Shown in pieces: positions 52,025-63,600 of a stretch of DNA of 64,000 bases. A program made the translations under genes and the position numbers. This stretch comes from Synchiropus splendidus (Eukaryota; Chordata; Actinopteri; Syngnathiformes; Callionymidae), in assembly GCF_027744825.2 (NCBI RefSeq), contig NC_071335.1:30145501-30209500 (forward strand), in the 5' to 3' direction. The notes under the pieces were generated by a model. That model saw nothing but the letters and a program-made list of their open reading frames with translations. It did not search any database and had not been told where the DNA came from. Numbering within the stretch: position 1 is the first letter of the stretch; every line of letters begins with the position of its first letter.

Positions 52025-53187
52025 CTGACAGAGAGACAAGCAGGATCTGTTACAGCTCAGACAGCACAAAACATGTGGATCAATGGGAGTCAATTGAGGA
52101 TGATACCCGCTTATTTATTTACTTCCACCCGAGAGCTTGAAATATCATTTCTATAATCAGGATGAGGAGATCATTTCCTCTGTTGAGACTTTTGGCACCT
52201 GCCTTCACAACTCATTACCTCCGCAGGTCTCCTCTCCTCCGCGCACTTCTGCTGTGTAATTACCAAGCACGCCATCATTACACTGGTGTCAGCACTCACA
52301 AAAGCGCCGGCGTCTGGTCCCGCTCCGACGACGGCGCGATCGCTACCAGACTAGCGCGAGTCAGAGGAAATTAATTAGAGGCAGGTTTCATCAGACGGTT
52401 CAGACAAAACGTATCTCGGGGAACAATTTCAGCTCCAGACGGGCGTTTAATGGAAGCCGCTTCGGTGGTTTTGACTCCTGAAGTTTTGCAATCTGGGGAG
52501 GTCAGCTGCTGAGCCAGGAGCTGGTTTACCGCACGATTACTGAAGCACCACCAGGTCCAACTTTCGTGTGAAAGAGTTGTGAAGAGTTGAAACTTGAAAG
52601 AGCCGATTCCAAACAACAACCAAACAAGCTGCTTGAATCAAAGCAGGTTATACAATATTCTGTAAGAAGCCTTCAGTTCCCGCGAGCTAAGATCAAGTAT
52701 TGTTCCAGCATGACTTACTGGAGTGACATAAGACGCCCACGATCGCACTTCAGCATAAGACGTCCTCGCGAGGGATCACGGAGAAATGCCCCATTTATTA
52801 GATCCGGAAGATTGAATGCCACTGGGGGCTTAATAAACACTGGGAGATTAAGGCGAATTACCGAATGCAAATGTTAGCCGCCAAATTAGACTCCCAGAGG
52901 GAGAGTGATGCTGGGAATGTTCAGCGCAGACACTCAGTTTAATATTCATCTAAACCCGCTTTTATAAGACCATTCCCCTTGAAAATATCATCGAGAACGG
53001 GGGGTGAGAACTGGGTTTTTAATTGAATTTCAGTGCTAATATGGTTTGGCTTTTCTCTCCAGTCGGGTTTATGTGAGAAGAGTCGTGAGACAGAAGTGGT
53101 CTTATTTGCCAAGGGTTTTAGAGGTGCTGAGGTGGGCTCACCACGGAATGGTAGCAATACTTTCAATCGAGAGAGAATAGTGGAAAC

Positions 53188-53226
53188 CAGGGGTGTCAAA
53201 CGCAGTCGGCGGAATTTACAGGCCAA
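53188..53226 (+). mobile_element. hAT-like transposon end remnant
   Basis: Begins caggggtgtcaaac, the typical end of a hAT-like repeat family, and continues into ggcggaatttacaggcc. Related pieces lie at 16.6, 49.3 and 59.9 kb. Confidence 0.5.
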
Positions 53227-53597
53227 GCATAAGCGTATGACTGCCTCTCTTCTGAGAGGAAATCTGAGTGCACTGTAAATAGAACTCAGTCGGAGTCTGT
53301 CCTTTGGCAGCACAATGTGGAACACTGTGTTAGCGTTATTAATTCTCTTCCGTTCTCACAGCGATTTCACCGCAGCAGACTGGGTTCGATTCCCGAGTCA
53401 TGTCACCCCCTTTTATTGAATCATGGAAGTTAAATTTGACATTTAAACTCTTTAAACAACCAGATAAACAACAAAAATGGCTGCTAAACTACCCTTCATT
53501 TATTTATTTTACTTTTTTCTCTTTTTTTTCTCATGCCATGGCATTGGGAGGCCAGATTTGTAAATCTTCTTTTTCATATTTCACACAAAATGAATGA

Positions 53598-53603
53598 TTT
53601 ATT
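53598..53603 (-). terminator. Candidate DOK7 poly(A) signal (short 3' end)
   Basis: AATAAA on the - strand about 175 bases past the exon 7 stop. Two more overlapping AATAAA copies lie at 53,499-53,508. These would serve the transcript that ends in exon 7. Confidence 0.5.
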
Positions 53604-53774
53604 CAAGACACATCTAGTGACTAAAACAGCACAGCGCCACTCACTTTAAATTCCATGAGTATATCATCTCCTCTGTATTTGCATATATATATATAAATAG
53701 TTTATGTGGAAGCAACATGTCACCATCCTGGAAGACTTGAAGCTTGAGGTCTCACAGCTGTCTGTTGTGTTGTC

Positions 53775-54694
53775 CTACCTAAATAACTTAGTTACTTGTA
53801 CATTGGTGCAACTCGTTGTTGTCCCTGTCTCTTCAGGTGTTTCACTGCCTCTCTGCCATGATGTGATACAGCTTGAATGGTTGTGCTGTGTTGTGTACTT
53901 GTGCGGTACCTCAGTGAACAGAGTGTTGGTCCTCTCTGGGTCCAGTGGTGGCGCCCTCTCACTGCCCCAGGAGAGCGAGCGCTGCATCCCAGCCTGCAGC
54001 TGCTGGGTTCCTGTGAGGCTACTGAGTAATCTCTGACCCTGACTCTCCACTGCATCCTCCCCCCTCCACCTGCTGCCGCTCAGATCTGCTGTTCCTCGGG
54101 CTGCTTCGGAGGCCCTCTGGGACACGCCGCGGGGGGTGTCATAGTGCAGGCCCAGCAGGCTGGGGACTCTGTAGTCCTCACCGTGCCTCTGAGATGCACT
54201 GGAGCTGGACCTTAAAGAGCAGGACGATGTTGCGAGCGTGGACTGGAAGGCAGGAGGAGGAGGGGGTGAGGACGGGGGGGCTGCAGGTAAGCTGCCGAAC
54301 GAGCCGAACTCCTCGCCTCCTGCGTGACTTGTGATGTCCTGACTCCCAGTGCAGGAGGAAACGCTGCCTGTGTAGGACGACTGGCTCCCCGTTGCAATCC
54401 CGATACCACTGTCCAGTGAGCTCTGCCTCCCGCTGTCGTGAAGACCTCGCAGATGGGAGGACGGAGGTCGGGTCACAGACCCGCCCGCCACATATAGCCG
54501 GTCGTCCGAGCTGGTCATGGCCTTGAGTGTGGAGGAGCTGGACGCTGTTTCGGAGGAAAGGTGCAGCTTCGCCAAGGGATCTGCCCAGAACGGCAGTTTC
54601 TTTCCGTAGCTGGTGTCCGACTGGCTGGAGGACGAGCTGGAGATGCTGCTGTGGTCGTCCCCGGCAACCGAGGTACTGCAGCTGTAGGTGGATG
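53775..54694 (-). CDS. dok7: DOK7 exon 7 (Ser/Pro-rich tail, Crk-binding tyrosines, apparent stop)
   Basis: Acceptor ctcttcag, then ASTYSCSTSVAGDD, a serine run, KLPFWADPLAKLHLSS, SSLDSGIGIATGSQSSY, FGSLPAAPPSSPPPP and the two YxxP motifs (DYRVP, HYDTP) near 54,121-54,185. The frame stays open to a stop at 53,775-53,777. The last 45 codons, after TNTLFTE, look unlike the rest of the protein and follow a usable splice donor (GAG|gtaccg, intron beginning at 53,909), so the true or alternative end may be elsewhere. Confidence 0.93.
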
Positions 54695-57600
54695 CTGAAG
54701 AGAACAATTTGGAACTTAGGAGCTGAAGTTCTACAAAGTCCAGTCTGGCTAGTTGAGCATGGAGCAGATAGGAGACCAGGCCACCTGCTCCACAGAGCCT
54801 CCACTGTGGGCGACAGCTCGCCCCTACAGCTGGCTCCATTAACATGTGTTTTTGAAGGTGATGTTCAAACATAAGTACACAGAAGAGGCATCACAACCTC
54901 CGCTGAGCCTCTGCATGAGTCAGCTCTGACGGTTTATTGGACTTGTGACAACAAATTATCATAATTATAACAAAAACTCCCCCGGAAGAAGCTCATGAAT
55001 ATGGAGCACTGACAGACAGCTGGCCCCAGGCCGTGCGCCGTCATGGTGAGGGGGGAAATATTGGCTTCACTGCGGCGTGGAGTTTGTCTGTAGCTTCTGA
55101 CACTGAGCTCAAGTTCGAGCGGACAAACGTACCAGCGCTGCTCGCCAGGCTGCAGGTCGACAACATGCTGAGTCTCTTCTCCAGCTCCGACGCCTCCTGG
55201 TTAATCCGTTCTTCAGCTGCAAGTGGATCTGCAGTGGGATCTCCTGAAGGTGAGAGCGGACACCGAACAGCCAGAGTCACCAGGCAAAATATTTTTTAAT
55301 CATAGCACAGCTACCCCAAATATGAAAATGAGTGCCACAAAATAGTAAATTATTTCCTCGTACTCGTAAATTTAAAAGTGCATTCAAGTATTTAACAAAC
55401 CAGAAAGTTCCATTAAGTGTCTATAAAAATCTGTTAACATATTAATAAAAATATATTTATATCTCCACATGATCAGAGTTACTAAACAGGAAGTATTCCA
55501 CCAAATTCAGACCCCAACTTCCCCAATGTGGCGGGAAAGCAACGGTCCAGCAATCTGCCGCCTCAGCATTTGTGTGTTCAAATTATAACCATTTCTACAG
55601 TGCAAGTGTGGTTGTACACATAAAGTACACTCTAGAATTCATGACTTCTACGCACCAGAAGACACACAGGCTTGTAAATACAACATCTCCCAGAGGAGGC
55701 GCCATAACCATTTAATATGAAATCAATTCAGTGTGCAATGCACCACTTACCCTGCTAACGCCCGCCATATATACGCGAGCTGGGTCGTGTGTGTAGCCGC
55801 TAGTGTGTACACGGCTTAACGGTGTGTGTGTATGAGTGTCGGCAATCGAACCCACAGGACTGTGGCCTCTGGACCACAGAGGCCAACATGAGGATGCCAA
55901 GTTTCCTCACTACGATGTCAGGTGTCGACTAACATTTGCTAACGCCGCCGCTAATTTTAGCCGCGGGCCCCTGCTGCAGACGCATGCAGGTTGGCACATT
56001 CACAGAAGTTCAAGTTTAGCTACTGCATGTTTCCTCCGGGACGTTTAGTGTGATGATGGATTCCAACGCTGATCTCACAAATACATCTACACTCAGCTGT
56101 TGACCCACTTGTTATACACAAAGGTGTTTGGTGGGGCCACCAGCCGCCGGCGCCCTGTGCTGGAGCTGGTCCTCCTGCTGCAGTGAATAACAACTGCACC
56201 ACTGCGTCCTGAGCTGCTTGATATCCAGCATAAGATGCAGTGAAGTCTGGTGATGAACCCCCAGACTCAAGAGGCTCATTTCCGGGTCTGTATCAAGACT
56301 GACTCGAGCTGCCATGGGTGCGGCATGTGCTCATGACTCACTCCTGTGTTTGTATGTCCTCAACATGCCTCTGCAATGAGCCGCACATAACAATAACACA
56401 CAGGTCACACGCGAAGGCTCGACCTGCTAATCCGCGGACTGACCCGAGCGGCTGCAGGCGTGTGTGGTTCCGTACGTATGGCACCCCCCACCGGACCTCG
56501 CAAGTTTGAGAATGAAAGTCGCAGAGTGAATTATGGTTCAACACATCGACGTCAATCATCACCAATTTTCAATGAAAAAGTCCCTAAATCAATTCTTATG
56601 TTTTGAGCTCGGCAAAGTGTGGCTCGGGGGGCAAGTGATCTTTGCGTATTTACACACCATTAAAGAAATGTTAATCTTTCAGCGTTGTTTTCCTTTCTTT
56701 CCATAGTTGCTGTCCATTATTTATTTATTTATTTATTACTAATTCCCTCTCGTGTTTATTGAGTCGTGTTGGGGAACAAAATTGTCATCACCTTTGCCAT
56801 TCTTTAAAATTATGAAATAATATTTATTTATTTGTTTGCTTATTTTGTTATTCATTTTATCTATGAAGTGCTGTTTTCACATGTATATTTACTGAGTTGT
56901 ACTGGCAACAATTAAACTGCATGTAAGGTTAAAAGAACAAATTACTTCTGCAGTACATTTTATTTTACTTTTATATTTACTATTTTGTCTTTTTTTTCTC
57001 ACTGATATTTACTTATTTTTAGTATTTAGTATTTTAGTCATTTTAACTTAATAACAAATTATTAACAAAAGAAAGAATCTCATTATTTGACGGCCCCTTT
57101 ACAGCCCCACTGGAAATGGAATCGCCCACCAAATCTACTGGAGAAAAAAAATGCAGGTGCCAAGGGCCCATCGCTCAGACAGGATTGACACAATGTAAAG
57201 ATGCTCTATAGATGCTGTAAACCACCATTTATTGAGAGCCTATTCAGATGCTTCAGCTGCCCCTACGACCTGATGGATGGATGGATTTCTTTTGGAGTAA
57301 ATGTGTAAGTCTAAAGTTAATAATGCAGATGATCAACCTTCCCTACAACAAGACACCAGATGGCCTCATTTGTTTTACACCCCCAACAGCTGACTCAGCA
57401 GCTCTGAGGCAAACTTTAAATGAAGTTTTGGATCGCCAAGTGGAACAGTTCCAACGTCAGGAACGATGATAGTGGACTGATGAGCCACATCGTGACTCAA
57501 ATCGGCCTTGAAAACTGCCGACCCCCGGAAAAAAAAAAGGACGAGTCCACAGAAAGAGGTGTGATTTTTCTAATTTCAGTCATTTGGTCACCAGCTTTGG

Positions 57601-60600
57601 TACTTTAAGTTTTTTGGGGTGGTAAAAAGGGAAATGAATTCAGTATTTGAAGTCTGCTGTCAAACTTTGAATTTTTGAGAATAAGCAGATGTAATAGATT
57701 TTTGACTTTCATCTCAGGCTTGAAGCTAAAAACCAAATCAACACAAGCTGCCAGCTCCAAACAGCTTCATCCCACATCCTTTCTTCTCGCAGGCTTGGCT
57801 GAAAGTCAAACTAACCGGGCTGGTTGGGAATATGAGTGTGTACCTGGCAGGGCGGGCTGCAGTCCACGTGGAACTCTGCTGGGCGCGATCCCTCTGACGA
57901 CGCAGTCGAAGAGAAAGCTTATGTTCTCTCCCTCAGAGCAGGAGAGAAAGAAGACGCCCGCCCCTGAGAAAAGAGACACCAGGGCAAACAGGTGAGCGGT
58001 TAGAGTTCCATCAAACTGTTCCTCTGGATCACATGTCTGTCAAGCCCACACAGGTGAGAGTGGGAGACGAAAAACACCAGCAAAAAATTTTGAATTTCTG
58101 GCAACTCGCAGCCGAGACAGGATGAAATATCGGCTTTAAAAAGCAAAAGCGCTGAGAAAGTGGAGCGGAGAGAGACGGCTTTTTAATGAGAGCATCAGGA
58201 GAAGCTGCAAAGTTTGCAGACTTTAAATGTCATTTCAACTTCTTTGTCACTGATGAGCATAAAAGAAATGATTTCACAAAGGCCTTGATGTTTGTTCGGT
58301 AGACGCTCACATCGGATCGGACGACGTTTTCTATTAGCTGAATCACCTCACCTCTTTCCTGAGTGAACGAAGGCTGACTGCAGTGGATTCTCCCGCAGTT
58401 TTGGGTGCAGTCACTCGCATGTTAAAAGTTGCCCCCATCATTCGATGTGTTCCAAAGGCTTCAGCTGGCTTCAATAAAGTTTGACCTGATTCAGCACCTG
58501 CCACTGTTGTGAATGAGAGTTCGAGGAAACTGGAATGACACACGAGGCATATACACGATCCATCATCCTGCTGCCATTCCACACAAATGTTAGCGTGCGA
58601 AAGCACTTCTACGTTCTGACCACTCTCCGAAAGGCAGGTCAGCGGCTGCCTAGTGTGTGTGTGTGTGCGAGCGTCTTGGCAGCCTGCGGATGAACACGTG
58701 TGGACCTGATAAGCCAGGAAATATCTGCCGAGCTAAGACATCGGCTCCGCTCCAAACATCAGCCATTATAGAACACGCTGACCTCATTTACACAGAGGGC
58801 TGAAAGGGCGACCAGCACCACCCTCACTGTGGACCCCATGGTGATCAAATTATTCGTCTGCGACTTTTGGTGTTCATTCAAATTCACCGTGTCTGTGATA
58901 ATAAGTATTTGACCCTTGATAGCTGCAGCGTAGACGCGACTGTTCAAGTTAAAAATTACATTACAATGTTCAGATTAAGACCAGAATTCAAAAGTCCATA
59001 GTCAAATCTTCTCAGCTAGTTTAGATAGCAACATCTGTCACCAGCATTTGAAGACTGAATTATCAATTACTTTCAGAAGAAAAAACAAAAACTAGATGTC
59101 ACTCAAGCACCGAGAAGAACCACACAGACGTGATGAAACAGAGAAACCTCTGACAAAACGCACTCCAGGGGGATTCAAACCCGACACTTTCCTGCCTGCA
59201 GCACTCGCTGCTTCTGCCTTTAAAAGTGAAACGAGAACACTGTGTTAATCCCTCTTCATGGAAATGCAATTCTTGCTGACACAGGTGTCGAGGGCAACTT
59301 CAGGGTCCTACATTCGTGATTCACTGCGCTTCCAAAATGCACAAGACGCCCACATGGTGCCAGCTCATGAGGTTTGTTCGCTCTCTGTGGCGTCCGGACA
59401 GACTGTGCGGTCGGTTTGCCTCTCGCAGAGGAAACTAAATAATTGCAGATTGTATAACAACAACAATAACAAGTGTGACATGTGCCCACCACCATCCACC
59501 GAAAACAAATGTTCCTGTTTGTGTTGAAACGCACTTCGCCTCTGATCCCACACTCGTTCAGTCCCTCAGGTCCTTCGTTTTGAAAGCATCTCCGCTTGAA
59601 TTTCCCTGCTCTTTCACATCCAGCACAGTCAAACCGTGGCCTGATTCACCCGGCAGCAGTGCTTTATATTGCACATCCTCCACCAGCTGGACTGGTCCTC
59701 ACCTCATCACCCACATCAACTTCACAAAGCGTTTACGGCGATGCTCAGCAGCACCACAGTCCTAGATCGCTGTTGACGTCAAGGGTGAACTTTGTTTGTG
59801 CCACTCAGCAACTCTCTCAAGCAGCAGAAGATTGATCTGGAAAGACACATTTGTTTACAGAAGTCACGTGTCCAACCAGAGGTCTGGGGGCCAAATCTGG
59901 CCTGCCAGGTCATTTTACATGGCCCACAAGAGGTAATAGATGACCTGCAACTTATCATCACCCGTCATACATGTACAAAATCCAACTAAAATCCATGTGA
60001 GACTGTGAAGGTAACAACAAATACGACATCTTAACATCCACTGTAGCATGTAAGGAGGACAGAGGACAGAGGAGGCGATGGACTCGAGCCCCAAAGTGAG
60101 GAAGTTTCCAGCACACTCCCAAATGACTATAAGACACTTGCACTGAGCAACAAGTTATTTAGATTTGTCACAACCTGTGTTATACACTGGACACTGTAGA
60201 ATTCAAAGTCTTCAGTCCACAGTATCAAACTGTTTCCTCAAAATGGTTGCTCTGCAGTGGTACAACCAAGGCACTACCTCATACAATATCAGATATGTTT
60301 TTTTAACAACTACTAAAGGTGGGTGAATATGAAATTAGCGTCACTGTCTTCTTTGTTAAAACCTCTCTGAAGGGGTGAACATCTGATGGATACAAGCAGA
60401 TCCACACCTCAACAAACTACCATGACGGACGCAAATGCAAATAAACATGTCAAATGCGAAACTAAGACGCTCTTAAATCTTCCCAGGAATGACCCTTCCA
60501 TAGTTGACTCTCTAAACCTCTCGTTCAGCCAGCTGGGTCACCGTAGGGTGATGTGCAGACGGGTCGGAGGAGAAGAATGCCATAGGCCGTGCAGCCGAAC

Positions 60601-63600
60601 AGGAGGCGTTCGATTGGCTGGATGTATTTATAGATGTTTGCTGTGAGAGTGCTGAAACTGAGACAGGACAGCTCAACGTTATTCCTGTTGGAGCCACAGG
60701 TCGGCTTCCTCTCTCACACGAAGAAAAGCCTGAAATCCATTGGTAATTTCGGCTCGCTTTGTTGTGTATTCAAGGACTTGGTGAGTTACGCAGGTGCTGT
60801 TACAAAACAGGGATCAATCAAATAGCTTCCCGCTTTTCATCTGATGCAGTTTGATTGCAACTCTTTTGTGGCTGAATCCTTCACCTTCATGTTGGTCTGC
60901 GACAAAACAAACATGGCATCCACTGAGGAGGATAATCGTCCATCTGAAGTTGCTAGTTGTTTCTGACACAACAGTGAAGGGGAGAAACTAGGTCCATGGT
61001 ATAAATTCATTCAAAGGTCTGGTACCCTTTCAGGTCCACTGTGGTCTTCATTTTTGGGGTCCATCTATCCATTTTCAGTCACAAAAACCAAAGTTCCGAG
61101 GCCCAGTCTTGCCTCACCCCGTACACTTTCTCCACTTCCTGTGGAGCCATACCAAGACCAATTCTGGATCTGTCCCAGGGATCCCCCAACATGGAGGTGT
61201 CCGGGAGACATCCTGGCAAAAGGAGCGGCAGATCTACTTGGAGCGTCTCCCAGTGGAGCTTCTCACCCTATTTCTAAAATGGAGTCGAGACACCATGCGG
61301 ACTAAATGAAACTAATTTCGGCCACTTGTCCTTTCGTTCACAACTCATCCTTCTAGACACTGTCCCCAGTTACGTTGATACCCAGAAACCCCTGTTCCAC
61401 TCTGTTTTAGGGACAAAAACCAGGACTACGCCTCTCGGTTGGCGTCAGAATGCCTCAATATTCACCTGGAAGAGCTGGTGAAGGTTTCTCCTGAGAAGGT
61501 TTGGGCCGCTACGTTTTGGCAGCTGACCCCACGACCCGATCAGGCAGCATCAGATGGGTGATGGGATTTTCTACATCCATTTTGTATAAAAATAACTAGG
61601 CATTCCATGACAATAAAGCCATATTATGCGGAGCAATAAAGGCACTTTTACACTGAAAACACACATATCACACGCTCCAAGCGGGTCTCTACTTGGAACG
61701 GTGTATATCAATAAATAAAGGAGTTAAGTTCCATTATATTCCAAGAAAAATAATAGATCTTTTCCCAGCTCTGGGAATTAATACCATCAGATGATCAGGC
61801 ACTTTCTTCTTTGTTAAAAAAGAGACTTGAACTCACAGTATCCACAGCGAGTCCCTCCCTCGAACACAAATCCACTGGGCACGGCTCCGTACCGCCGCAA
61901 CGCCGATAACTTCCAATATCCGAACACGATGGGCGGCAGGCTCCTGCTGAGGGTCAGCAGGTTGTTGCAGAGGTGCAGCGTGGCCGGCCCGCTCTGCAGT
62001 TTGGTACCAGGCTCCACGTTGATGCTGAAGCTGTGGACTGGAGCCACGAAGACAAGATCAAAAACAAGTCACTCACAACTTGAAGGGAATGGACTTCAAC
62101 ATCAGCTGAGGAGGTGAATGTGATGACGCAGGTAGATGTGACTGAACATCGACCACATTCCGCTGATGGTTGACCTGGCACGGTGTGTACAGAAAATCAC
62201 TTTTCACCGAGTACTTAATCTTTCCCACAAATACTGCAGCGTCAGCATATTCCTGCTGCATTCATTTTCAGAGGGCATTTAATCCTAAACGCAGCTCAAG
62301 TAAAAGACAATTATTAAATGGGCTTGAACCGTAATGTGCCACATAAATCAGCCAGGTCGAAACAAAAATACTCACCTGACACCACTGACCAGAGAATAAA
62401 GGAATGTGGGATTTGTTTATAACAACAACCTAAAGTTGATCACAGGCACAAAGTTGTTTTTTTTTCTAAATAGGAAAGGTTCACAGGTGAAAGCATTGTT
62501 TTTCAGCCATCACTGTCACATTCTGTCTACACATTATAGATCTATGCTGATGTGTTGACTCATTCATCACTCGCAGCGCTTGGTTCGGCTAACGCAATGT
62601 CTCACTTCAAAACTTTATCGACACTCGTAAGCTATCTGTTTGAGCCGTAGCTGGCTGAAAACTGAATGCAGAACCAAATAAACGCGTTCCAAAATGTAAA
62701 AAAAAATGTGTGAGTGTGCCTTGGTTTAAAAAGGTTGAAAAACACTGTGTTAGTCAAGTGAAAACAGTGAAACTATGCAACCTATTAAATTTCAATAACC
62801 AATATTGTTTGGGAAAATCTGTCCACTGCTCCTGTGTGGTGTCAGAAGTGGGATTGTAAGGGCTGGCTGAGAAGAAAAAACTGTGGAAAGATCTCACTGG
62901 GCTCTGAAATAAAACAATAAAATGAAAAGGAAACTAGTCTTCCTCTGACTGTGACTTGTTGCTGCACTTTTACTGTTTACCGGCACAGAGAAAGGCTACA
63001 CCTATACGGAATCATACAATGTATGGAGTAAAATAATGCACTAAGGTTGTATCGTTGTTATAAAAATGTAACCAGCGGTGTTCTGTGCATGAAACTCTTC
63101 CAGCCCTTCATTGCGTCAGGCAGCTCGGAGCACTGCTTCAGTCTCTCTCCGGAGTCTTCCTACTGCAGCTCCATCGATGGATATAAAACACGTTTATGTG
63201 TTGTCCCACTACAGCTGGAGTTTCTCCTGCAGCCCATGTCTTTTACACACCACATTAATAACGGCCCTGACAGAACCATCACATGTCCAGAGGACGTGAC
63301 CAACCTTCTCCTAGGCTGTATCGGAGTCGAGAGTCCCAGGCTTGGAGCGCATCCCGGCTGCGGAAGCCCAGGATGAGTGTGTGGGCGAGGCAGAGGACGG
63401 AGAGGGTGTAGCACACGCCGTCGTAGCCCGGGCCGGGCTCAACTCCACATATCCCCTGAGGACAGAATTCAAAATTAGATTGGACACACCACTAAGTTTG
63501 AGTCTGACCTTGGTTGTTGGACCGGTATTACAAAGAGGCAATACCTTAATTACAACGTGTTAGAGGTCATATTCAAGTTCCATTAAAACGTCTTCTCATT

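Noticed and set aside
52210..52265. Possible 30-nt exon on the - strand (KCAEERRPAE) between exon 7 and candidate exon 8
   Set aside because: Splice signals present but the peptide is too short and low-complexity to support.
54178..54804. 208-codon ORF on the - strand
   Set aside because: Shadow frame of DOK7 exon 7.
55041..55132. Continuation of DOK7 exon 6 reading past 55,133
   Set aside because: The frame is open, but a consensus donor (G|gtacgt) ends the exon at the phase needed by exon 7, and the extra residues have no counterpart in human DOK7.
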